Below are positions 50,529 to 60,052 of a stretch of DNA of 64,000 bases, piece by piece; the first letter of the stretch is position 1; each line of letters opens with the position of its first letter. A program made the translations under genes and the position numbers. Source of the DNA: Bacteroidota bacterium. GTDB lineage: Bacteria > Bacteroidota > Ignavibacteria > Ignavibacteriales > Melioribacteraceae. The DNA lies in NCBI GenBank assembly GCA_018818065.1, contig JAHISV010000010.1:62001-126000 (forward strand), read 5' to 3'. The notes under the pieces were generated by a model. The model ran no database searches, had not been told where the DNA came from, and saw only the letters and a program-made list of their open reading frames with translations.

Positions 50529-51470
50529 ATGGGCTTTTTTGACACTGAAGACATACCTAATGCTGCCGCGGATTCTCAGGATAATCTGACTCCGAACAAT
50601 ACGGCAATTGGTAATGACCAGTTAAGTAACGATAACATGGATTTTAATAATCCAGCAAATTTTATGACTGATAACAATCCTGTTAACGCGGATGCTGTTA
50701 CAGATCCAAATCAAAATCTAAGTGGTGAGGAAAAAAGATTTCAGTATTGGCAACAGAAACACGACAAGCTCAATAATGAATTCTCCCAATTGAAAACTCA
50801 GTACGAAGGTGTTGACCCAAGTTTCGTAGCTGTTGCAAAACATTTACAAAGCAACCCTGCATTGCTACAACAAGTATTTGCTGGCAAGCCTGCTGATGCT
50901 GTCCAAGACAATCAGCTAAAAGTACCAGCCAGACCAAGTAGACCCCAGAATTTCAATGAGATAGAAGCAGTCTCTGACCCTTCTAGTGAATCATACAAAT
51001 TCAGACAGGCAAATGACCTGTTCAGGGATCAGATGTACGACTATCAGATGGAAGGATTAAGAAGAGAACGTGAAGACTTTGCAAAATTACGCACAGAGTC
51101 GGCACAAGTTACTGAACAGGACCACGCTATGAATAATCTTCGCAATGAATTGACCCTTGGCTATGGACTCCAAGGCAATGACGTGAATGACTTCATAAAG
51201 GATATGTCCGATCCCAACTCTATGTCGATTCCCAATCTTGTTGAGTATTACAACTTCAAGAAAGGGCGCGTTAACTCAGCTCAAAACAACGCTCAAAGTG
51301 TTCGTGACAAAGCTGCTCAGTTAGCTGCTAGAAACAACAACCATACTTACGGTGCTGGTATTACTACCGCAAACGGAAGTGGAAACAATCAACCCAATGG
51401 CGATCAATTCCAAAATAACTTTTATAAAGATTTGGCTGGCAATACTGGGAAACTATTTGAGACCTATTAA
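50529..51470 (+). CDS. Scaffolding protein
   Basis: The protein has 313 residues, with a low-complexity, Asn/Asp-rich first 70 residues and a helical charged middle (EEKRFQYWQQKHDKLNNEFS, MEGLRREREDFAKLRTESAQ). This is the pattern of phage scaffolds, and it lies between portal and major capsid genes. Scaffold would guide capsid assembly and then exit. Assigned by position and composition. Confidence 0.7.
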   Translation: MGFFDTEDIPNAAADSQDNLTPNNTAIGNDQLSNDNMDFNNPANFMTDNNPVNADAVTDPNQNLSGEEKRFQYWQQKHDKLNNEFSQLKTQYEGVDPSFVAVAKHLQSNPALLQQVFAGKPADAVQDNQLKVPARPSRPQNFNEIEAVSDPSSESYKFRQANDLFRDQMYDYQMEGLRREREDFAKLRTESAQVTEQDHAMNNLRNELTLGYGLQGNDVNDFIKDMSDPNSMSIPNLVEYYNFKKGRVNSAQNNAQSVRDKAAQLAARNNNHTYGAGITTANGSGNNQPNGDQFQNNFYKDLAGNTGKLFETY

Positions 51471-51484
51471 CAAGGATAAAGATT

Positions 51485-52807
51485 ATGAGTGCTAAAACAC
51501 TATTTGCTGGTGGCGCTCTTGGTACATTGATGCTAGAAAGACGTAATGTCTTAATGGACCCGAATTTCACCAGGGAGTTACACACAGATATAACACCGTA
51601 TACTACTGCTATTATGCATGGGAATACGAAGACAGGGATTCCAGATCCAATGTTCAAGATGTTCGAACATAGAACTGGTGTCCTAAAGATGCAATTTCAA
51701 GTAACAAGTAATGTTACAATTCCCGCTGACAGAACAGCTTCAGCAGATGTCACTATCAAGGATGGTACTACTCTTGGTCTTGCTGGTGAGAAAAACAATA
51801 CAGCTGATGACTCTTACAAGAACTTCACGTTCGATGTCTGGTCAAAAGATGGCGTTAAAAAAGGTGGTGCATATCTATTATCTGTAACAGATGGCACTAA
51901 AGTAAAATTCAAACTGACTTCTCCAATTGCTATCGTGTTAGCTAACGATGACTATTTCGTTGTTACTGGTAACGCAAATGGTGAAGGTGGATATTCAAGA
52001 GAAGCATGGGCTGACGAACTAACCTTAGTTCAGAACCAATGCCAAATCTTTGAAACACCTGTTGAAGTTACAGGAACTTTGTACGAAGCTGCTCTTAAAG
52101 GTTATAGCAACGAACTTGCTAGACTCCGTAAAGATAAGCAGATGCTTCACTCTCTTCAAAAGGAAGATACATGGCTTAAAGGTTGGTCGCCACTTGGTAC
52201 TAATATGTCTGGGGCTAACAGTTTTGTAGACGGTAAGTTGACTGACTCCGATGGTAAGGTCGTAAGAACTACAATGGGATTTATCCCAATCGTAGAGACT
52301 TATGGTTCTGACTCTGGTGACAATCAAAACCGTTTCTCAATCAATGGTGCTGCTTACGACTATTCTAACTCTGTTGATCAGTTCGAGAAGATATTCACAA
52401 ACTCTGCCGATGGTGATACGAAATTTGGTTTCTCTGGACGTGGTGCGCTTGGTTTCTGGTCTAAACTGTTAGCTGCTTCTCGCGTAGCTGGTGGTGCAGG
52501 TTGGGATATAGAACTTTCAGATAAGAAAAGAAACAAGCTTGGTTTCAATGTACGTATTCTTTCAACCCCTCATGGAGATCTACACTTAACTCCAACTAAA
52601 GCGTTGAGAGGAAACTACAATCAAACAATCTGTATCCCTGACATGGCGAACATTTTCCATGCAACATACAGGGCTTCCCGTTTCGACCATAACATCAAAA
52701 CTGATAACGGTTATGATGGCGTTAAAGACAGATACTTCTCTGATGAAGGTGTCGGTATGACGTTAATAGAAAATCATCAGATCATGACCATTAAGCAGGG
52801 AGCGTAA
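51485..52807 (+). CDS. Major capsid protein
   Basis: A 440-residue protein next to scaffold and decoration genes. Beta-rich body with a central WLKGWSPLGTNMSG and an extended C-terminal region (KLGFNVRILSTPHGDLHLTP). It resembles the SU10/DUF5309 type of HK97-fold capsid proteins, seen in podoviruses of this head type; that assignment is tentative. Ribosome site AAGGATAAAG precedes the ATG. Confidence 0.8.
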   Translation: MSAKTLFAGGALGTLMLERRNVLMDPNFTRELHTDITPYTTAIMHGNTKTGIPDPMFKMFEHRTGVLKMQFQVTSNVTIPADRTASADVTIKDGTTLGLAGEKNNTADDSYKNFTFDVWSKDGVKKGGAYLLSVTDGTKVKFKLTSPIAIVLANDDYFVVTGNANGEGGYSREAWADELTLVQNQCQIFETPVEVTGTLYEAALKGYSNELARLRKDKQMLHSLQKEDTWLKGWSPLGTNMSGANSFVDGKLTDSDGKVVRTTMGFIPIVETYGSDSGDNQNRFSINGAAYDYSNSVDQFEKIFTNSADGDTKFGFSGRGALGFWSKLLAASRVAGGAGWDIELSDKKRNKLGFNVRILSTPHGDLHLTPTKALRGNYNQTICIPDMANIFHATYRASRFDHNIKTDNGYDGVKDRYFSDEGVGMTLIENHQIMTIKQGA

Positions 52808-52810
52808 TCT

Positions 52811-53194
52811 ATGAGCTGGAATGATGACGTAATAAACAGGATGTATGTGGCAGATGAAAATGTCGCTTTGCCCGCAGCTGCTGGCTCTGGGTATTCTGAT
52901 GTGATAAAGGATCTTCGTCCTGACCTTTCAAAAGAAGCTAGGACAATAGGTTTCCAATTTCAGGCTTCTGCTGTAACAGGAACTAATATCGATGTGGCGT
53001 TATGCGGATCATTGAAAGCGGATGGATCAACTCCATTCCTTTTGAAAGATGCTCTCGTAGCTGACATTACAGATGACACTCTGGTTTCTGGTGTCGTGGA
53101 TCTTAATGAATACCCTGCTCCATACTACCTAATCAGGTATACAGTGGATGTAGATGAATCACTGAACACAATCACAGCCAAAATATTCGGCTAA
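52811..53194 (+). CDS. Capsid cement/decoration-like protein, 127 aa
   Basis: Beta-rich small protein (MSWNDDVINRMYVADENVAL, then RTIGFQFQASAVTGTNIDVA and YPAPYYLIRYTVDVDESL). This resembles Bbp16-like capsid cement proteins placed immediately after major capsid genes. The gene starts 3 bp after the capsid stop. Decoration is inferred from position and size. Confidence 0.55.
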   Translation: MSWNDDVINRMYVADENVALPAAAGSGYSDVIKDLRPDLSKEARTIGFQFQASAVTGTNIDVALCGSLKADGSTPFLLKDALVADITDDTLVSGVVDLNEYPAPYYLIRYTVDVDESLNTITAKIFG

Positions 53195-53200
53195 AATAAT

Positions 53201-53222
53201 GGGGGGCTTCGGCTCCCCTTAT
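53201..53222 (+). terminator. Hairpin after the cement gene
   Basis: GGGGGGC / GCTCCCC stem (one G-U pair) with a stable TTCG loop. The downstream T-run is short (TTAT), so it may be a processing hairpin or weak terminator that raises head over tail expression. Confidence 0.6.
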
Positions 53223-53239
53223 ATTCCAAAGGATAGAGA

Positions 53240-54349
53240 ATGAGCTTACAGGGTACAGTTGAATCATACATAGGCATTAGTTCAGATACAACAGCATTGA
53301 AAGCATGGCTTGAAGCTGGTTCTGAAGATGTTGCCAGGAAACTAGGTGAACGTTATTTCGATCAGATCTCTGAATCGGCTGCTGTTACTGTGGATGGTTA
53401 TACAGTTAACGGGTTGATAAAGCATGTGCATAAAGCTAATCAGCCTACAATCAACATACCTATTGATCAAAAGGCTCTAGCATCAGATCCGAAGTCCATG
53501 TGGTTTGCGACTGAAGATTCCCCTGTTCATTATTATTCCAATGGCAAAGTGTATATCCTGCCTGGTGGTGGTGATATTGAACTGATAAAATTTCCAACTG
53601 TCTCGGTTACAGGAACAACGTTAGGCAAGTACAATTCTCACATGATTCAGGCTACTGTTTTGTATGGCTCGATTCAAGCAGCTATCAAAGCATTTAGTGA
53701 TTCCCTTCGAAGTATTAGCACTTCTGCTATTGGCATACCTGTCTTTATTGGCACGCCAGATTTCGCATTAACTGATGATGACAAAATAGCATTATCTACA
53801 ATTTACTTCGATGGAGTTAACGGGGTTACTCCCCTTACTTTGGATCACACACTGGTAGACTCAAATGTCCCGACTTACACAGTGGATGATACAACAATCA
53901 GTTACACAGGAATGGATGCAAGTTTATCACAAGATGATGCTGAAATGGTACAGGCGTTTTCAAGTAAGGCTGGGCTTGAATTAAACGAGTTCCAGAAATC
54001 ACAGTATGAGAGATTGAATAACTTCAATAAAGATAACGTGGTTTACCAGGCAAAGATCCAGAAGGCAATTGAAGAATTAAGAGTTCAGCAGCAGAAACTT
54101 GCGGCTGTGTATGACCAAGAATTTAAGAAAGACTTGACAGAGAAGCAGTTCAATGCTGCAAAAAGTTACGAAGCAAAGGTTACTGAATACCGTACAAAAT
54201 TAGAACAATTCCAATCAAACGTACAGATATACTCAGCACAAATTCAGGAAGAAGCAGGGTTGAGAGCTGCAAGTATCCAGACAGCTCAAGCTATGTTGCA
54301 GTTGATTCCTTCGCTGAGGAATGAATACAACTTAACTACGAGTAGATAA
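53240..54349 (+). CDS. Phage head-tail or internal virion protein, 369 aa
   Basis: N-terminal strand/helix region includes YSNGKVYILPGGG and a head-completion-like start, and residues about 250-360 are a long charged coiled coil (QKAIEELRVQQQKLAAVYDQ onward). Its stop overlaps the next ATG (TAATGA). Such a coiled-coil gene after the capsid genes is typical of podovirus virion proteins, but no family is certain. Confidence 0.5.
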   Translation: MSLQGTVESYIGISSDTTALKAWLEAGSEDVARKLGERYFDQISESAAVTVDGYTVNGLIKHVHKANQPTINIPIDQKALASDPKSMWFATEDSPVHYYSNGKVYILPGGGDIELIKFPTVSVTGTTLGKYNSHMIQATVLYGSIQAAIKAFSDSLRSISTSAIGIPVFIGTPDFALTDDDKIALSTIYFDGVNGVTPLTLDHTLVDSNVPTYTVDDTTISYTGMDASLSQDDAEMVQAFSSKAGLELNEFQKSQYERLNNFNKDNVVYQAKIQKAIEELRVQQQKLAAVYDQEFKKDLTEKQFNAAKSYEAKVTEYRTKLEQFQSNVQIYSAQIQEEAGLRAASIQTAQAMLQLIPSLRNEYNLTTSR

Positions 54350-54957
54350 TGACATTACAGCATATAATCGAAACAGTACAAATGACATTCCCAAGAATGG
54401 GAATAACTCAATTGCTTTCTATGTCCAATCAGACTGAAGAAAAATTTGCTTCAGAGACTGGCATAATCAGGAAAGTAATTAGCTTAACGGAAGTCGAAAC
54501 AGATCTCCCGACTGATTTTGAGAAGATTGATAATTACAAATTTATAGTTGAAAATGGTAGTACCATTGAGACGCTTTTCAAGATCGTCATGATTAATGGC
54601 AAATTCGTTGTCATACAGATTGACAATACCACAATTACAGCTATCCCTTCACCTGTCACAAGCATTGAGTTGGAGTATTACGCAAAGCCAACACCATTGA
54701 CGGGCAAAACAAGCTCTCTGACAATTCCTGAAAAATACTCCGATGCCATTATAGCTAAGATCCTTGAGAAGCTGTATGCAAGAACTCCTGTGACAATGGC
54801 TTCATACACTACTGGAACTAACATGCTAGGCATTGATCGCAACATGGTTAGGTACTGGAAGAGTGAATATAGAGAACAAGTAATTGACGCGAAGAAAGAA
54901 GCAAATTCAAGAAATGATAAATCGGAATGGCATTTCCAAGGAACTGATGATGAATGA
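54349..54957 (+). CDS. Head-tail adaptor-like protein, 202 aa
   Basis: Starts MTLQHIIETVQMTFPRMGIT; helices in an ear-like four-helix arrangement with EKYSDAIIAKILEKLYA and later charged C-terminus. Size, order and content resemble adaptor/connector proteins (gp6/gp11-like) of tailed phages that join the portal to the tail. Assigned mainly by position. Confidence 0.55.
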   Translation: MTLQHIIETVQMTFPRMGITQLLSMSNQTEEKFASETGIIRKVISLTEVETDLPTDFEKIDNYKFIVENGSTIETLFKIVMINGKFVVIQIDNTTITAIPSPVTSIELEYYAKPTPLTGKTSSLTIPEKYSDAIIAKILEKLYARTPVTMASYTTGTNMLGIDRNMVRYWKSEYREQVIDAKKEANSRNDKSEWHFQGTDDE

Positions 54958-55210
54958 ACACGAATGCACTAAAGGCGAAGAGTTAGAAAATTTAGAAACC
55001 TTAATGACTGAAGTCCGAGACTTGGTTAAGTATGTCTACGTGCGAAATGGCGGGGGTGCTAAGGTACGATATGAACGCGCTGACTTTGAGCAAAGGGTTT
55101 ACAACTCAATGAGTCCGTATGCATACTGGAAAAAAGCTGTTTCGTTAGCTGCTCAGATCACGATCATTCTGGGACTTGTATTCGCATTAAGTAAAATGGG
55201 AGCTATGTAA
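54950..55210 (+). CDS. Small C-terminal membrane protein, 86 aa, lysis cassette
   Basis: ATG at 54950 with AAGGA seven bases upstream; a tandem ATG at 54947 is possible. An acidic N-terminus (MNEHECTKGEELENLETLMT) leads to one hydrophobic helix (KAVSLAAQITIILGLVFALS). It overlaps the holin ATG at 55210. Could be a pinholin, antiholin or spanin-like helper; only the membrane helix is certain. Confidence 0.5.
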   Translation: MNEHECTKGEELENLETLMTEVRDLVKYVYVRNGGGAKVRYERADFEQRVYNSMSPYAYWKKAVSLAAQITIILGLVFALSKMGAM

Positions 55211-55635
55211 TGTTTGAAGGAATTTTAGGATTAGTCGGGACGATTATTAGTCCGATTACAAATTTGATTGACAATCTCAGTACCTCAGATGAAGAAAAAC
55301 TAAAACTGAAGAATGAGTTATTACAAATTGAAAATGCTGCAAAATTGAACGCATTGGAGTATGAGAAAACAGTTGTGGATGCCAAAGCTAAGGTGATGGT
55401 AGCTGAGTTAGAGCAGAAAGATAATTACGTGAAACGAGCCAGACCAACGATTCTTTATGGTGGCTTATTCGCCTTGTTTACTAACTACATAATACTCCCT
55501 TGGATAGCTCATTTTACTGGTGGATCATTACCAAGCATCGATCTTCCTTCTGAGTTTTGGTACGCTTGGGGTGGTGTAGCGAGTGTGTATTCATTCAGAC
55601 GAACCGATGAAAAAATTAAAGGGGTACAGTCGTGA
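55210..55635 (+). CDS. Holin, 3TM type
   Basis: The protein has 141 residues: an amphipathic N-terminus (MFEGILGLVGTIISPITNLI), a charged helical middle, then RARPTILYGGLFALFTNYII and a SEFWYAWGGVASVYSF segment. The RARPTILYG signature is typical of GTA/3TM-type holins, which form pores that release endolysin. It overlaps the endolysin start (GTGA). Confidence 0.75.
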   Translation: MFEGILGLVGTIISPITNLIDNLSTSDEEKLKLKNELLQIENAAKLNALEYEKTVVDAKAKVMVAELEQKDNYVKRARPTILYGGLFALFTNYIILPWIAHFTGGSLPSIDLPSEFWYAWGGVASVYSFRRTDEKIKGVQS

Positions 55636-56147
55636 CAGAAAGATTCGAAATAGCATTCCCGAAATTAATGAAACGTGAAAAGGGATACGTAAATGATCCT
55701 GACGATCCAGGTGGTGAAACCAGATGGGGATTCAGTAAGAGATCATATCCTGATGAAGATATAAAGAATCTGACTATTGAGAGGGCTAAAGAGCTGGCTT
55801 TTAGTGACTTCTGGTTGCCTGCTTACGACCAGATTAAAAGCGAAAGATTAGCAATTAAAATCTTTGACATAGGATTCAACACTTCTCCGAAAGGACAGAA
55901 AACATTTAAGAAACCTGTGAAGACAGTTCAGAAGACTTTGAATAGATGGTACATGGAAAACTTAATTGAGGATGGACTGATAGGTGGAAAAACTATTTCT
56001 GCTATTAACAGAGTTAGATATCAACCTTCGCTTTACAGTCTGTTTATCTTCATGTCTTCTTCAGAATACGATGAAATAATTAAGAACAGACCTACGAGCG
56101 AAAAGTATCGTGCTGGCTGGCTAAATAGATTATACGAGACAGACTAA
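55632..56147 (+). CDS. Endolysin, GH108 N-acetylmuramidase
   Basis: A 171-residue protein with the GH108 motif REKGYVNDPDDPGGETRWG at about 15-33; Glu16 in EKGY is the catalytic acid position. The C-terminal part (KTVQKTLNRWY, EDGLIGGKTISAINRVR) matches the peptidoglycan-binding domain that follows GH108. It cleaves the host cell-wall glycan after holin opening. GTG start overlaps the holin end. Length is typical of this compact endolysin. Confidence 0.88.
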   Translation: MTERFEIAFPKLMKREKGYVNDPDDPGGETRWGFSKRSYPDEDIKNLTIERAKELAFSDFWLPAYDQIKSERLAIKIFDIGFNTSPKGQKTFKKPVKTVQKTLNRWYMENLIEDGLIGGKTISAINRVRYQPSLYSLFIFMSSSEYDEIIKNRPTSEKYRAGWLNRLYETD

Positions 56148-58501
56148 TGAGTAAAGATACGTTAAATATAGAGACTTTCAATATGGGTATTATGAGGAAT
56201 CCAGACAGTAAGGATATTCCTGCTAATGCTGCTTCATCATCGAAGAATATTGAATCGGTATTTGCTGAAGGAAAACTGAAAGGTATCCCTAAGCCATTGC
56301 TTGCTGATGGCGACAAACAAGATGCCAAGACAGCAAAAAGAGCTGTATGGTTGAAGAAATCTGATGATACTGAAACGATGGTGTTCCATGACGGATCAGC
56401 TATAAAGTACATTGAAGACTATTACGGTTCTCACAATCTTGCTGACCCTGGGATTGCAGTTTCAGCTTGTACATTGGTTCCTTCAAACAGATCTGTATTC
56501 GTTGGATCTGGTGATGCAGTAAGCGAACTCTTTTATAATGATTTCACTCCCTGGGCTACGTTGGTAACTGAAGGATCGGGTAATTCAGGAGTTGACGAGT
56601 TTGAAATCAATGGAGCTATAACCTCTTATGGCGGGACCAAGACAATCGAGATAGCAAGTGTAACTGATGTCGAAGCCTCTGGGTTTAATATTACTGTAAG
56701 TGATGATGATTATTTTATGTTTACCTATGCAGGGCATGGATTAGCTGCTGGACAAACGATACTGTTGAGCTACGAACTATTCATATACTCTGGTGGATTT
56801 ACAGGTGCAGTTTATATGCCTGTCAGTGCGGAAATGATGGTTGCTAAGACAGTAGGTGATGTGGTTTACCTTGATGCTCCCTATTGGTATTCCAGAGAAT
56901 TAACTGACGGTGTAGCCTTTGATTATATCAAGGCGGGATCAGGCTCATACAAGATTGATAATCAAACGACAATCAAGATCAACGGTACTTCGAAACTATT
57001 AGAAAGCGGACAATCCTACGATCTTGGACAAGGATTATCTGTTCAATTTGGAACACTCCTTGGGTGGGCTGCTGGTGACACCTGGACAGTAAGCATTGCG
57101 AACGCCAATGCTGAATCTTTAGCTGTGTCTAATGTTGAGTATAGCAACTTTGCAAGCTCTGAAATTATTAAGATAACTGGGAACCATAATTACCCAGGCG
57201 AAATATTCCAAAAGAATACGACATATTTATATACGCATAGCCTTATATATAACGGATTACACGAATCTCCTTTAGCTAAGAAAAACGTCACTCCTATCAA
57301 CATCTATACTGGTGCAAGTAAGGGAAGGATAGAGTGTAGAATCAAAAATTACGCTTCTTTAGACAAGCGAGTAACTGGGATTAATATATATCGGGCTGAA
57401 GCAGCAATGCACTCAACTGTCCCTAGCGAAGAATTCCGCTTAGTGGGATCATACTCTATTAACCAAGGTAGATGGAGTAATTCAGGACCAGATAAAGTTT
57501 TGACGTTTTTCGACTACGGGAACATTGGTCCAACTTTCGAAGATAGCTCAGGGATCAGTGAAGACCTTTCAGATTTTTCAGTTACATGGGGATTAGCCTG
57601 TGAGCTGAATAATGAATTGTTCGTTGGTCAATGTATGCAGCAAGAACTTCCTGATGCACCATATATGATATTCAAATCATTGCCATTCAGGTATCAACAG
57701 TTCAATTGGACTAATGACTATCTGAAATTACCTGACAAGCCTACTGCTATGGCAAGTTACAATGGCAGGGTTTACGTGTTCACAAAGTTTAATACATACA
57801 GAATTAATCCTACTGGCTTATATATTGAGGATACATTTCCGAATATAGGCTGCTCAAGTAAGGACTCCCTGATAGTCACTGATTACGGGCTTTTCTGGTA
57901 TGATAGCAATAACGCTTATGGAGTAATTGAAAACCAAGTAACACCAGTTTCTTACCCAATACAATATGGAACTCAGAGCTGGCATGGTTTGACCTATACT
58001 GATAGTTGGACATTATTCGATGCAAGAAGACAGTCAATCATCTTTGCCTTTGCCCTATCATCTGGAACGGAAGTTGCCTGCTGGGTAGTGAACATTGTAA
58101 AGAAACGATGGGACTATTACTCATTCAGTGGGCTTAGTCTAATCAAAGGATTATTCACAGGTACAAAGGGCGACATTTACCTGGTATCTAACAGTGGAGT
58201 CTATGACATTCTCAGTAAGGGTGCAGGGATGCCCTGGGAATGGATCTCAGGTGAGCTAGGCTTGAACGAATCCAGCCAGTTGAAGTATCTATACAAGTTG
58301 ATCATTGATGCAACTGGTAGCCTTAAAATCGAATTCATGACCAATTCTACAAATTGGGTGACACTGACAGATGATGACATTAAAGTTGCTGGTGACTATC
58401 CTCAAGCAAAATGGATAAAGTTCAGGATCACTGATTCAGTTGGTGATAAAGTCGCGAACTCAGTTACTCTGGTGTTTAGGAGAAAGGCAGGTAAACGATA
58501 A
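56147..58501 (+). CDS. Podovirus tail nozzle / stabilisation-like protein, 784 aa
   Basis: A long beta-rich protein, with the C-terminal half showing propeller-like blades (PTAMASYNGRVYVFTKFNTY, SLIVTDYGLFWYD, YPIQYGTQSWHGLTYTDSWT, RWDYYSFSGLSL). This is the pattern of podovirus tail nozzle and P22 gp10-like proteins. The gene overlaps endolysin and the following tail gene (ATG/TAA), so all are coupled. Confidence 0.6.
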   Translation: MSKDTLNIETFNMGIMRNPDSKDIPANAASSSKNIESVFAEGKLKGIPKPLLADGDKQDAKTAKRAVWLKKSDDTETMVFHDGSAIKYIEDYYGSHNLADPGIAVSACTLVPSNRSVFVGSGDAVSELFYNDFTPWATLVTEGSGNSGVDEFEINGAITSYGGTKTIEIASVTDVEASGFNITVSDDDYFMFTYAGHGLAAGQTILLSYELFIYSGGFTGAVYMPVSAEMMVAKTVGDVVYLDAPYWYSRELTDGVAFDYIKAGSGSYKIDNQTTIKINGTSKLLESGQSYDLGQGLSVQFGTLLGWAAGDTWTVSIANANAESLAVSNVEYSNFASSEIIKITGNHNYPGEIFQKNTTYLYTHSLIYNGLHESPLAKKNVTPINIYTGASKGRIECRIKNYASLDKRVTGINIYRAEAAMHSTVPSEEFRLVGSYSINQGRWSNSGPDKVLTFFDYGNIGPTFEDSSGISEDLSDFSVTWGLACELNNELFVGQCMQQELPDAPYMIFKSLPFRYQQFNWTNDYLKLPDKPTAMASYNGRVYVFTKFNTYRINPTGLYIEDTFPNIGCSSKDSLIVTDYGLFWYDSNNAYGVIENQVTPVSYPIQYGTQSWHGLTYTDSWTLFDARRQSIIFAFALSSGTEVACWVVNIVKKRWDYYSFSGLSLIKGLFTGTKGDIYLVSNSGVYDILSKGAGMPWEWISGELGLNESSQLKYLYKLIIDATGSLKIEFMTNSTNWVTLTDDDIKVAGDYPQAKWIKFRITDSVGDKVANSVTLVFRRKAGKR

Positions 58502-59586
58502 TGGCTAGAAGTCCTAGAACTGGAAACGATGCGATTGATAGACAGTTACAATATTTACATAAACGTATTGATGAACTATCTGATAATGGCAGCAAGAAAG
58601 CTACGTTAAAGGCTTACTCCCCTGTTTCGAAAACAGTAACTCCTGTTGTTGAGATAGCTGGAATAACTTCTACCTACGATCATGTTCGCGCTATTGAAGT
58701 GACTGGATTAAAAGCAGAAATATTGAAGCTGAATGGAACTCCCATTCAAGTTAACAATAGCTCTACCGATGGGGAAAAAACTTCTGAGAGCAACGATTAT
58801 ATAAAGCTGTCCTGGAATAATATAATCCATGAGGAAGGTGACGAAGTTGGCACATACCGAGTTGACCTACAATTAAATAGAGTGGGAAGCGGGTACGTAA
58901 ACGAGATTCAGGCTGATGGGGTTACAGTGGATAGTAGCAGTAAAGCGAAGTTCACAAACTATGTTATTATGGCTAGAATTGAAGAAGACCAACGAGATCC
59001 ATATAAAGTTCTTTCGATGGCTCCCTACCCGATTGAATACAGTTATACGAATTATGTAAAAGAGTGGTTCGTATTTGAGGTCATTCCAATTGATCCAAGA
59101 GTTGAGAGAGTTGAAAAGATAATCACATCATTACCCTTCCCGAGCTACCTGAGTTTTTGGGTTGGAGCGTTGACCAGTGACGCAGTACCTGGGACAAGGG
59201 TTAGTCTTTACGCAAGGAAATTTAACGAAGTAGGCGCGAATATTAATCTTCGTACATCAACGACATTCCCGAACGGAAGATGTGGTGATGGATTCCTGGG
59301 CGAAATCTTTATTCAAAGAAGTGGGTCAAAATCATTTTCTAGCAATATAGTATCAGGACTTGGAGCTGGTGGATATGGGTGGGCTTTATCCTCAATAGAT
59401 AATGTTGACACGACTTCAGATCGACCAAAAGTAGTTGAGCTTGAAGTGGACAATTTAAGAGTAAGGAACAAATTATCTGTAATGGAATTGTTATTCCAGC
59501 AAATCAGGGCAACTAACGGGACATTGTTAGTGGCTACGACAGGTAAAGTAAAGAAGATAGTACGTAAAAAAGATGATGGTAAATAA
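58501..59586 (+). CDS. Tail-tip protein, amino-terminal portion, 361 aa
   Basis: N-terminal coiled coil (IDRQLQYLHKRIDELSD) and repeated beta regions. It ends with ELEVDNLRVRNKLSVMELLF followed by RATNGTLLVATTGKV, a dimer-forming segment that, as I recall, in Bacteroidota phage tail-tip proteins leads into a longer C-terminal module. Here the gene stops shortly after. A matching later piece (VGNKTDVTRQGSILL) occurs in the partial gene at the window end, suggesting a split tail-tip protein. Confidence 0.55.
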   Translation: MARSPRTGNDAIDRQLQYLHKRIDELSDNGSKKATLKAYSPVSKTVTPVVEIAGITSTYDHVRAIEVTGLKAEILKLNGTPIQVNNSSTDGEKTSESNDYIKLSWNNIIHEEGDEVGTYRVDLQLNRVGSGYVNEIQADGVTVDSSSKAKFTNYVIMARIEEDQRDPYKVLSMAPYPIEYSYTNYVKEWFVFEVIPIDPRVERVEKIITSLPFPSYLSFWVGALTSDAVPGTRVSLYARKFNEVGANINLRTSTTFPNGRCGDGFLGEIFIQRSGSKSFSSNIVSGLGAGGYGWALSSIDNVDTTSDRPKVVELEVDNLRVRNKLSVMELLFQQIRATNGTLLVATTGKVKKIVRKKDDGK

Positions 59587-59623
59587 TACAATTAACAAGT
59601 CACGTAAATAAGGAAAAAGAACT

Positions 59624-60049
59624 ATGGCAAACAAGATCTATAACAAAGGATTGGCGAACTTTTTCAACGGTACAATTGACTGGGATACCGATACTTTCAA
59701 ATTGATGTTACTTGATAACACATACACGGTTGACAAGGACCATGATTTCACTGATGTTATTGGCGAAGTCTCAGGCACAGGTTATACTGCTGGTGGATTT
59801 ACTCTGACGACTAAGACAGTTGTCCAGGATGATGGAAATGACAAGGTGCAGTTGACTTGTGATGATCCAAGTTGGGTAGGATTAAATGCTGGTCTGATTC
59901 AACAGGCAGTGATTTACCAGTCAACAGGTACACCTGCAACCAGTACACCACTTTTACATATTCAGGATGGGCTTCCACAGACTCCTATTGCGGCAGATTT
60001 CGTTCTGCAAATTCAAGATGGTGTTGTCTTAGAAATTAGCCAGGTGTAA
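59624..60049 (+). CDS. Small conserved phage structural protein, 141 aa
   Basis: Begins MANKIYNKGLANFFNGTIDW followed by DTFKLMLLDNTYTV, the pattern of a widespread phage structural family with a start like AN-IYNKG and a V-L-D strand. AAGGAAAAAG precedes the ATG. The remaining sequence is beta-rich. It may be a tail or decoration protein; precise role unknown. Confidence 0.65.
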   Translation: MANKIYNKGLANFFNGTIDWDTDTFKLMLLDNTYTVDKDHDFTDVIGEVSGTGYTAGGFTLTTKTVVQDDGNDKVQLTCDDPSWVGLNAGLIQQAVIYQSTGTPATSTPLLHIQDGLPQTPIAADFVLQIQDGVVLEISQV

Positions 60050-60052
60050 TAA

